DNA from: Actinomycetota bacterium
Lineage (GTDB): Bacteria; Actinomycetota; Acidimicrobiia; IMCC26256; BP-133
Direction: 5' to 3'
Assembly (NCBI GenBank): GCA_030838815.1
Contig: JAUZEX010000209.1
Location: 1-6,525 of the forward strand
Length of the DNA stretch: 6,525 bases
Position numbers and translations under genes: made by a program. Under the pieces are notes generated by a model that was given only the letters and a program-made list of their open reading frames with translations, was not told the DNA's origin and ran no database searches. This document shows positions 1 to 5,621 of the stretch, piece after piece; positions within the stretch are counted from its first letter, which is position 1; each line of letters starts with the position of its first letter.

Positions 1-1639
1 GCAGCGACGAGTACGACGTGAACGTGACCGGGCTCACCTGGCCGACCTGAGCGATGAACAACGCCCCGGCCACTCCGGCGAAGAAGGCCGAGGCGGCGAA
101 CACGATGACCCGGGTGATCGACAGGCCCAGCCCGGTGGTGGTGAGGGCCGTCGGCGAATCGGCCATGCCCCGCAGGAACCGGCCCAGCCGGGCCCGGCGC
201 AGCAGCACGAGGGCCACGCAGGTGGCGGTCACGACGGCCAGGATGACGTAGTAGTAATCGGTGGCGCTGCCGGCGTGGATGGGGCCGAGCTCCGGCCGCC
301 GGGCCGAGACGCCGTTGACGTGGCTGCCGAAGAGCAGCCACGACTGGAAGGCCACGGTCTCCATCAACAGGCCGAACCCGTACGTCGCCAGCGCCAGGTA
401 CAACCCCGAGAGCCGGATGGCGGGCAGGGCCAGGATCACGCCGACCAGTCCCGTGACGACGCCGGTGGCCACGAGACCGACCAGCCACGGATACCCGGAG
501 TCGACGGTGAAGTGGCTGAAGGTCGCCGCCCCCACCCCGGCGAAGGCGGCGTGGGCCAGGGAGATCTGGCCCGATATCCGGGTCAGGAGCGACAGCGACA
601 GGAAGATGATGACGAAGATGAGGGCGGTCGAGTACACCGGCAAGCGGGTACCGACGAGGTGGGGGACGGCGAGCAGGAAGGCGCCGGCCACCACCGGAGC
701 CCCGACCAACACCGGTCGCGGCAGGCGCCGGCCGCTCTCCCGGGCGCCCTCGAACCGTCCGGCGCCCCGGGGCAGCTTGCGGCCCGGGGTCACCATCATC
801 ACGGCGATGAGCACGAGGAACGGCACGACCCCGGGGATGCCGCTCAACCCGTGGTGGGCGCTCAGATATCTCGTGGCCACCGACGCCGCCACGCCGATCA
901 CCACGCCGCCGAGATAGGTGAGGGGCAGGCTGGTGAACAGGCCGATGGCCACCGCCCCGAAGGCCTGCACGACCAAAGCGCTCAGGAGCGAGGCATTGAG
1001 CGTCAGCGTCGGAGCGATCAGGATCCCGGTGAGCGAGGCGAAGGTGCAGCCGACGACCCAGGAGGCGATCCGGACGCGGGCCGGGCGGGCGCCGGTCAGG
1101 GCCAGGAGGTCGGGAGCGGCCACCACGGCCCGCATGGCCACGCCGACGCGGGTCCGGCGGAGGAACACGTAGAGGCCGAGGAAACTGCCGACCCCGACCG
1201 TGACGTTGATGACCTGGGCCCAGCTGACGCTGACCCCGGTGATCCGGAAGGCGGTGGCGGTGGGCAGGAACTCCGGGAAGTTCCGCTGCGCCGATCCGTA
1301 GTGCCAGTACAGGAAGCCCTGGATGAACAGCAGCAGGCCGACGGTGGCGACGATGATCGTGGCGGTACGGGCCGACACCAGCGAACGGGACAGTCGCTCC
1401 ATCAGCAGCCCGGCCAGCGGGCCGAAGACGCCGACCGACACGACGGCGGCCGCCGGCCACCACCAGTGCATCGACACGTGCAGCGTGAAGAACAGGTAGG
1501 CCGCGGCGGCGGCGATCGCGCCGTGGGCGAAGTTGAAGATGCCCGAGGTGCGGTACGTGAGCACCAGGCCGAGGCCGGCCAGCCCGTAGAGGGATCCGCT
1601 GGCCAGGCCGATGACGAGGAAGGGAACGATGTCTCTCAT
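1..1639 (-). CDS. Fused LivH-LivM-type ABC transporter permease (partial, C-terminus off left edge)
   Basis: Inner-membrane permease of the branched-chain-amino-acid (HAAT) class of ABC importers, with both permease halves in one chain. The frame is open from the ATG at 1639 to the window edge (546 residues visible). Residues 1-285 are LivH-like: an N-terminal helix ending in a Gly/Leu-rich segment, then the hallmark FNFAHG (35-40), followed by several hydrophobic helices. A basic linker (about 286-310) leads into a LivM-like half with GQISLAHAAFAGVG (357-370), RLSGLYLALATYGFG (409-423) and a GMADSP...AGVAGALF stretch (491-528) typical of the LivM cytoplasmic loop and following helix. The start overlaps the stop of the upstream gene by 4 nt (ATGA), and only a weak GGGA lies upstream, so translation is probably coupled. 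LivG/LivF ATPases are expected but not seen. The family is certain. The substrate is not: these systems carry amino acids, urea, amides or aromatic and steroid-like acids. Confidence 0.95.
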   Translation of the reverse strand, partial: MRDIVPFLVIGLASGSLYGLAGLGLVLTYRTSGIFNFAHGAIAAAAAYLFFTLHVSMHWWWPAAAVVSVGVFGPLAGLLMERLSRSLVSARTATIIVATVGLLLFIQGFLYWHYGSAQRNFPEFLPTATAFRITGVSVSWAQVINVTVGVGSFLGLYVFLRRTRVGVAMRAVVAAPDLLALTGARPARVRIASWVVGCTFASLTGILIAPTLTLNASLLSALVVQAFGAVAIGLFTSLPLTYLGGVVIGVAASVATRYLSAHHGLSGIPGVVPFLVLIAVMMVTPGRKLPRGAGRFEGARESGRRLPRPVLVGAPVVAGAFLLAVPHLVGTRLPVYSTALIFVIIFLSLSLLTRISGQISLAHAAFAGVGAATFSHFTVDSGYPWLVGLVATGVVTGLVGVILALPAIRLSGLYLALATYGFGLLMETVAFQSWLLFGSHVNGVSARRPELGPIHAGSATDYYYVILAVVTATCVALVLLRRARLGRFLRGMADSPTALTTTGLGLSITRVIVFAASAFFAGVAGALFIAQVGQVSPVTFTSYSSL

Positions 1640-2136
1640 GGCTCGTCCCGGGGGCCGGGGGATGTCCCCTCGAGGCACACGCCGCAGGGTGTCCGGCCGG
1701 CCTGTTCGTGGTCGGCCCGCCCGGCCGGTTCGACCGGCTTGCCCGCCGCCAGCCGGCACCCGGCCCGGTGGTAGTGGACCATCGTGGCGGTGGCCACGAG
1801 GTCGGCGCCGGCGGGGTCGGCACCGGCTCCCGATCCGGCCGCCTCGCCGGTGTGATCGGCGGGCCCGGCGCCGGACCGGGCCTGGGCCACGCCGGCCAGG
1901 ATGAGGCCCCGCAGCTCGGCCGTCCGGCGGGCCACGGCCTGGCGGCCCGTCGCCACCCACAGGAAGCTGGCCGCCGTGACGCCGAAGGTGCCGGCCACGC
2001 CGACGGCGCCCCAGGCGGCCTGGCGGCCGACCACCGGCGTCGACGACGATCCGGCCCAGGCGGCGAGCACGGCCAGGCCTCCGGCGACGCCGACGAGGAG
2101 CGCCAGCCGCGACACCAACCGGGTCTCGGCGGTCAT
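1636..2136 (-). CDS. Small two-helix membrane protein with C-terminal Cys/His (putative metal-binding) motif
   Basis: A 166-residue protein I do not recognise as a named family. Two hydrophobic segments are seen at about 10-28 and 41-63. With a basic N-terminus and an Arg-rich stretch after helix 2 (65-76), both ends should be cytoplasmic. A Gly/Ala-rich linker (about 88-113) leads to a tail with H121, H123, C127 and then P150-C151-G-V-C154. The pattern H-x3-C ... P-C-x2-C resembles the small zinc-knuckle tails seen in some nucleases and Ada-like proteins, so metal binding is plausible but unproven. The N-terminal half aligns with the upstream 120-residue protein (shared W-x-G-[ST]-S-S-T-x4-R-Q). 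The ATG at 2136 was chosen because it overlaps the upstream stop (ATGA) and begins just before helix 1. The upstream in-frame extension to 2277 is Arg-rich and lies wholly inside the preceding gene. The GGAGG sits only 1 nt before the ATG, which favours reinitiation after the upstream stop. Confidence 0.85.
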   Translation of the reverse strand: MTAETRLVSRLALLVGVAGGLAVLAAWAGSSSTPVVGRQAAWGAVGVAGTFGVTAASFLWVATGRQAVARRTAELRGLILAGVAQARSGAGPADHTGEAAGSGAGADPAGADLVATATMVHYHRAGCRLAAGKPVEPAGRADHEQAGRTPCGVCLEGTSPGPRDEP

Positions 2137-2495
2137 ACCTCCGACACCCGCAGGCGCGGGCGGCGACCGGCGGTGGCGTCCCCCTCGTCGAGCGGCCGGT
2201 TCCCGGCGACGTCGGCCGCCGGCACCCGCACATCGATCTCCCGCAGGGTGTCGGTCAGCTCGTCGAGCTTGCGCCATTCGTCGCGCAGGTCAGCCGACAC
2301 CCACACGGCGGCGGCCACGACGATCAGGCACATCCCGACGAGCCCGCCGGAGATGAGGAACGGGATCTGGCGGAAGGTGAAGACGGTGCTGCTGGTGCCG
2401 AGCCAGCCCAGCAGCAGGGCCAGCCCGCCGCCGGCCAGCAGCGCGACGGCCGCCGCCCGGTCCCACTGGTTCCGCAGGAGCTGAAGGATCTTCAT
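2133..2495 (-). CDS. Small two-helix membrane protein of unknown function
   Basis: A 120-residue protein with two predicted membrane helices, about residues 14-32 and 44-68. They are separated by a short loop containing W31-L-G-T-S-S-T37 and R42-Q43, followed by I-P-F-L-I-S-G-G. A charged, amphipathic and possibly coiled segment follows (D69 to E86), then a Pro/Arg-rich tail. I cannot assign a function. A basic N-terminus and charged C-terminal part predict both ends in the cytoplasm. It sits between the exported 460-residue protein and its likely paralogue, overlapping both by 4 nt. The ATG at 2495 was chosen because it forms the ATGA overlap and opens directly into a basic-plus-hydrophobic N-terminus. 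A GGGGG run 4 nt upstream is only a weak ribosome site. The in-frame extension to 2555 would run into the preceding gene. It may be an accessory membrane subunit or assembly factor of the transporter (inferred from context). Confidence 0.85.
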   Translation of the reverse strand: MKILQLLRNQWDRAAAVALLAGGGLALLLGWLGTSSTVFTFRQIPFLISGGLVGMCLIVVAAAVWVSADLRDEWRKLDELTDTLREIDVRVPAADVAGNRPLDEGDATAGRRPRLRVSEV

Positions 2496-3874
2496 CGTTC
2501 CCCCGATCGCACCCTGCGGGTGAGGAGGTTCAAGCCCAGTGCGAGGGCCAGGCACAGGCCGATGCCGGCCAGGCAGGCGGCGTACAGCGAGCGGGTGTCG
2601 CCACCGTTGAGAAGGGCCCGGGTGGCGATGATGGCCACCCGGCTGTCGGCCCCCTGGGCCGTGCCGGCCAGTGCCCGCCGGGCGTGCCCGCCACCGGAGG
2701 GCAGCGCCCCTTCGGTGTTCGCCGGGGCCGGGTTGTCCAATGGCGGGGACGGGCTGGAGGCGAACCCGGCGGTCTCTGCCGCCTCCGACGGGCCCGGCGA
2801 GGTCGGCGCCTCCGGGCCCGGAATGTCGCTGTTCGAGGATGCGACGTCCGGAACCGGCGGCTGCGCATCGGTCGGCGAGGCGGCGGCGGCCGGCGCATCC
2901 GTCGAGCCGGGGGCGGGGGCCGGATCTCCCCCGGTCTGCTCGACCTGTCCGGTCGGCGCCGCGGTCCCCTCGACCGACGCCGAGGCCCGGCCGAGGACAT
3001 AGGTCACAGCACTCCCGGACTTGTCCTGCGACGTGATCCGCAACGCCGGCGCCGTGACACCGCTGGCGGTCTCGCCCTTGGGCAGGATCTCGACGGTGAT
3101 GCCGGCACCCTGCAGCGCCGTGTTCACGGCCGAGATGTCGGGGGCCGGCCCGGCGGTGCCGGCCACGGCGATCCCGCCCGGCGTGATCTCCACCGGGGCG
3201 GTCCCGACCATGGCGCCGACCACCGTGGTGTCGGCCTTGCGGGACAGGAGCCCGTCCTGGCCGAGCACCGTGTCGGCCACCGAGAGCACGTGCCCGATCC
3301 GCAGCGGACCGACCGAGAAGGCGCTCGTCTCCGTGCGGGCGTGGGCCGCCACGCCCTCACCGGACGAGACCGCCGACGACTCCGACCGGCTGAAACCGAA
3401 ATCACCGAGCCCGTCGATGCGGACCCCGACGTTGGACAGCGCCTTCGAGGCCGAATCCGTGCTCTCGGCCCGGAGGGCGTAGGGGCCGTCACCCGCTTCC
3501 TGCCTGGGGACGGCGGGATTGTCGGACGCCACGTAGAGGGGATAGGCCGGCGCGGGGATGTTGCCCGCCCCCCGCAGGAGGCCGGGGGCGGCCACCGCGG
3601 TGTCGCCGGGATAGGGGAAGGAGGCGAACGCCCGGCTCTCGCCCAGGGAGTTCAACGCCGCCTGGGCCGCCGGCCCGCCGAGGTCGACCAGCGTCTTGGT
3701 CAGCGTGACACCGGGCTGGAAGAGCGTGACCCGCACTCCGTCGGCGGCCGCCAGGGCGGAGAACGTGCCCGAGAACCGTCCTTCCCCGGCCGCCGGGCGG
3801 ACCGACGCCGCCACGGGGCCGGCCACCAGCAGCGCGCCGGCCACCGACAGGCCGAGCCGCCGCCACAGGCTCAC
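2492..3874 (-). CDS. Secreted-domain, single-pass C-terminally anchored membrane protein of unknown function
   Basis: A 460-residue protein starting at a GTG. Residues 1-24 look like a Sec signal peptide (WRR, then a hydrophobic run ending AAS). Residues about 27-302 form an extracellular domain without any cysteine, rich in Gly, Val, Thr and Ser and probably beta-rich. Residues about 303-397 are a Pro/Ala/Ser/Thr stalk. Residues 429-451 are a membrane helix followed by a basic tail (RRVRSGER), predicting the bulk outside and a short cytoplasmic end. I recognise no catalytic motif. The GTG at 3874 was chosen because it overlaps the stop of the binding-protein gene (GTGA), directly precedes the signal peptide, and has AAGGGG 8 nt upstream. 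An in-frame start at 3952 would add 26 hydrophilic residues that would spoil the signal peptide. Being coupled to the binding-protein gene, it could present or retain substrate near the permease or act as a sensor. That is inference only. Confidence 0.88.
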   Translation of the reverse strand: MSLWRRLGLSVAGALLVAGPVAASVRPAAGEGRFSGTFSALAAADGVRVTLFQPGVTLTKTLVDLGGPAAQAALNSLGESRAFASFPYPGDTAVAAPGLLRGAGNIPAPAYPLYVASDNPAVPRQEAGDGPYALRAESTDSASKALSNVGVRIDGLGDFGFSRSESSAVSSGEGVAAHARTETSAFSVGPLRIGHVLSVADTVLGQDGLLSRKADTTVVGAMVGTAPVEITPGGIAVAGTAGPAPDISAVNTALQGAGITVEILPKGETASGVTAPALRITSQDKSGSAVTYVLGRASASVEGTAAPTGQVEQTGGDPAPAPGSTDAPAAAASPTDAQPPVPDVASSNSDIPGPEAPTSPGPSEAAETAGFASSPSPPLDNPAPANTEGALPSGGGHARRALAGTAQGADSRVAIIATRALLNGGDTRSLYAACLAGIGLCLALALGLNLLTRRVRSGER

Positions 3875-5469
3875 GGCTCCAACCCCTTGAGGCAGAACAT
3901 CTGCCCGTCGCTGGTCGACTTGCCCTTGGTGTTGACGACGGCCCAGCCGCACCCGATCTTCTTGCGGGGCAGCTGCGTGCTGAAGCGCAGGGGATAGACG
4001 ATCCCACCGAGGTCGTCACCGCCCAGGGCGTAGGCCCCTTCGAAGATCTTGTCCTTGGTGGGGACATCAGCCTTCCCGATCCCCCTGGCGATGTGCTCGA
4101 ACGACTTGGCCGCCGCCCACGCCCCGATGCCCGACGCCTCGAACGGCGAACCGGGCGAGTACTTCTTCACCGTCGCCTGGTATTCGGCGATGGCCGGGCT
4201 GTTGGACAGGAACCAGGGCAGGAACGAGCTGCCGACGACACTGCCCTCCATGTTGGGGTCGGTCAGCCAGTCGTTGCTCTGCTGGTTCGACGAGGCGACC
4301 AGGATCGGGCGGTAGCCGAGCTTGATGCACGACGCCATGATCCGCTGGTCGGTGGAGCCGTCGAAGGCGGTGAAGAAGACCTCGGCGCCATTGTTGCGGG
4401 CCTGCAGGCACTGTGAGGTGTAGTCGGGCTGGGTCAGTGTCGCCTTGGCCTGGTAGACGACCTCCATGCCGCTGAGCTTGGCCTGGTCGGGGAAGATCTT
4501 GTCGGCCACGCTGCAGTACTCGATCTCCTGGCACGTGATGACCGCCGCCTTCTTCTTCCCCTGCGGGATGGCCACCTGCGCTCCGGCGGCGACCGTCACC
4601 CGCTGGAGCACGTCGCCGTTGGCTCCGATCGGGAAGTGGACGGGGGTGTCGTAGAAGTAGAACATCCCGCCGTCCTGGGAGATGACCGGCACCTTGCTCT
4701 GGATCTCGTAGTCCTTGCTGGCGCCGGCGCTGAGGGCGGCGGCCTGCCACACGAGGGCGATGACCTTGTCCTGCTCGACGAACTGCCGGACCAGTGCCTG
4801 GTGGCGGGCGGGGTCGGCGCCGTCGTCGGCCAGGAGGTGCTTGATCTGGTGGCAGTTGATCCCGCCGGCGGCGTTGGTGGCCCCCACCCAGGCTTTGAGG
4901 GTCTTGAAGCCGCTGCCGTAGACGTCGCCGAGGACGCCCGACGTCGTGCCCACCGTGCCGATCACGATGGGAGGCTCGGAGCCGGTGCAGCCCGCCGATC
5001 CCGCCGGGTTCGGCGCCGCCGGTGCGTTCCTGGCCCCCGACGCCGCGGCGGCCTGCTGCGCTCCGGTGGGCGACGCCGCGCCGCTGGCCGTGCCGGAGGC
5101 GCTGCGGGCCTTCCCGGCCGAACCCGATGCCGACACGGATCCGGCGCCGGACCCGGCGGAGGAGGCGGCCCGGGAGGAGCCCGCCGACGTCCCCGCGCCG
5201 CCGACCGCCGATCCGCCGGCGGCAGGCGCCGGGCCACCCGATGGGGTGGCGGCGGCGGTGCCGGTGTCAGCGGCGGGAGCCGGGGCGGTCGCGTCCTCGG
5301 CCGCCCCGGGAGCCGGACCGGCCGCCGCCTGGCCGGTGTTCCCCGCCCCGTTGAACAGCGCCCGGATCTGGGCGTCGGAGCTGCGGTTGCCGCAGGCGGT
5401 GCCGACCAGCACCAGCGCGGCGGCCAGTGCGGTGAGCTTGACGGTGGAACGACGGAGTCGTGCGTGCAT
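3871..5469 (-). CDS. ABC transporter substrate-binding lipoprotein, branched-chain amino acid (Peripla_BP_6) class
   Basis: Extracytoplasmic ligand receptor for the importer, 532 residues. The N-terminus is basic (RLRR) then hydrophobic, ending VGTAC with Cys26 as the likely lipidated residue. G at -3 is tolerated but not the classic Leu. Residues about 46-160 are an extreme Ala/Gly/Ser/Pro linker. The binding domain covers about 166-532: IVIGTVGTTSGVLGD (168-182) is the usual first strand and ligand loop, followed by NAAGGINCHQIKHLLADDGADP (199-220) and a conserved lobe-2 series including FFTAFDGS (365-372). Eight cysteines (161, 206, 313, 319, 354, 381, 507, 526) suggest several disulfides, more than the single one usual in LivJ/LivK. 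The ATG at 5469 was chosen over the one at 5520 because AAGGAGG lies 5 nt upstream and the signal peptide begins there. First gene of the coupled operon. The ligand cannot be read from sequence. Confidence 0.94.
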   Translation of the reverse strand: MHARLRRSTVKLTALAAALVLVGTACGNRSSDAQIRALFNGAGNTGQAAAGPAPGAAEDATAPAPAADTGTAAATPSGGPAPAAGGSAVGGAGTSAGSSRAASSAGSGAGSVSASGSAGKARSASGTASGAASPTGAQQAAAASGARNAPAAPNPAGSAGCTGSEPPIVIGTVGTTSGVLGDVYGSGFKTLKAWVGATNAAGGINCHQIKHLLADDGADPARHQALVRQFVEQDKVIALVWQAAALSAGASKDYEIQSKVPVISQDGGMFYFYDTPVHFPIGANGDVLQRVTVAAGAQVAIPQGKKKAAVITCQEIEYCSVADKIFPDQAKLSGMEVVYQAKATLTQPDYTSQCLQARNNGAEVFFTAFDGSTDQRIMASCIKLGYRPILVASSNQQSNDWLTDPNMEGSVVGSSFLPWFLSNSPAIAEYQATVKKYSPGSPFEASGIGAWAAAKSFEHIARGIGKADVPTKDKIFEGAYALGGDDLGGIVYPLRFSTQLPRKKIGCGWAVVNTKGKSTSDGQMFCLKGLEP

Positions 5470-5481
5470 CTCCCCCTCCTT
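5470..5481 (-). promoter_or_regulatory. Strong Shine-Dalgarno site that fixes the binding-protein start
   Basis: On the minus strand AAGGAGG (5481-5475) stands 5 nt before the ATG at 5469. It is the only strong, well-spaced ribosome site in the operon. The four downstream genes have weak or badly spaced ones, in keeping with translational coupling from this first gene. Confidence 0.8.
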
Positions 5482-5489
5482 CGCCCGAA

Positions 5490-5510
5490 CCGCCGCTGGT
5501 GAAGCGGCGG
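5490..5510 (-). promoter_or_regulatory. Perfect 8-bp hairpin in the leader of the binding-protein gene
   Basis: On the minus strand CCGCCGCT (5510-5503) pairs perfectly with AGCGGCGG (5497-5490) around the loop TCACC. The hairpin ends 8 nt before the Shine-Dalgarno sequence, so in the mRNA it would sit just upstream of the ribosome site. No U-run follows, so it is not an ordinary terminator. It could affect mRNA stability or ribosome access, or be a DNA-binding site. Confidence 0.45.
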
Positions 5511-5540
5511 GCCCGGCCATGCATCGGCGGATCCCCGCGC

Positions 5541-5560
5541 CCGGCGATGTGAATCGGCGG
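5541..5560 (-). repeat. Imperfect inverted repeat resembling the 5490-5510 hairpin
   Basis: On the minus strand CCGCCGAT (5560-5553) and ATCGCCGG (5548-5541) can pair in seven of eight positions around the loop TCAC. The left arm plus loop matches that of the hairpin at 5490-5510 in 11 of 12 positions. A further copy of CCGCCGAT lies at 5530-5523. The three copies start at 5560, 5530 and 5510. Confidence 0.4.
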
Positions 5561-5561
5561 G

Positions 5562-5591
5562 ATTCTATTCGAGTACTCGACTAACCGCTAC
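5562..5591 (-). promoter_or_regulatory. Candidate promoter of the transporter operon
   Basis: On the minus strand TAGAAT (5567-5562) matches the -10 consensus TATAAT in five of six positions. The region 17-18 nt upstream (about 5585-5591) contains no good -35 hexamer (GTAGCG or TAGCGG), which would suit an activator-dependent or weak promoter. The palindrome 5566-5583 fills the spacer and overlaps the edge of the -10 box. The start of transcription would be near 5555, giving a leader of roughly 85 nt. Confidence 0.35.
5566..5583. promoter_or_regulatory. Palindromic candidate operator
   Basis: TATTCGAGTACTCGACTA is an 18-bp palindrome with one mismatched pair (5568/5581). Its 12-bp core TCGAGTACTCGA (5569-5580) is perfect. 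It is one of the few AT-rich spots in the window and abuts a possible -10 box, the usual placement of a repressor site of the TetR or GntR kind. The cognate regulator is not in the window. Confidence 0.55.
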
Positions 5592-5621
5592 GGGGTCCTC
5601 TAGGTCTCGATCACTTACCGC

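Noticed and set aside
1668..1675. CCTCGAGG palindrome
   Set aside because: Short, inside a coding region, and expected by chance at this GC content.
275..1774. 499-residue plus-strand reading frame
   Set aside because: It lies antisense to the permease, is dominated by Gly/Arg/Asp/His/Gln low-complexity sequence, and has no recognisable domain. The minus-strand frame has clear LivH/LivM motifs.
1708..2484. 258-residue plus-strand reading frame
   Set aside because: Antisense to the two small membrane-protein genes, whose minus-strand frames have coherent helices and coupled starts.
3875..3952. In-frame start at 3952 for the 460-residue protein
   Set aside because: It adds a hydrophilic stretch before the signal peptide and overlaps the binding-protein gene by about 80 nt. 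The GTG at 3874 gives the same 4-nt overlap as the other genes.
2684..3997. 437-residue plus-strand reading frame
   Set aside because: Arg/Gly-rich antisense of the 460-residue exported protein, a by-product of high GC. No ribosome site or motif.
4636..5502. 288-residue plus-strand reading frame
   Set aside because: Antisense to the binding-protein gene and mostly Gly/Arg runs mirroring the Ala/Gly linker codons.
5470..5520. Upstream ATG at 5520 as the start of the binding protein
   Set aside because: It would add 17 residues before the signal peptide and has no good ribosome site. The ATG at 5469 has AAGGAGG 5 nt upstream.
5470..5621. Rho-independent terminator or known riboswitch in the intergenic region
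   Set aside because: Neither hairpin is followed by a U-run, and I recognise no riboswitch core. Read-through from the upstream gene remains possible.
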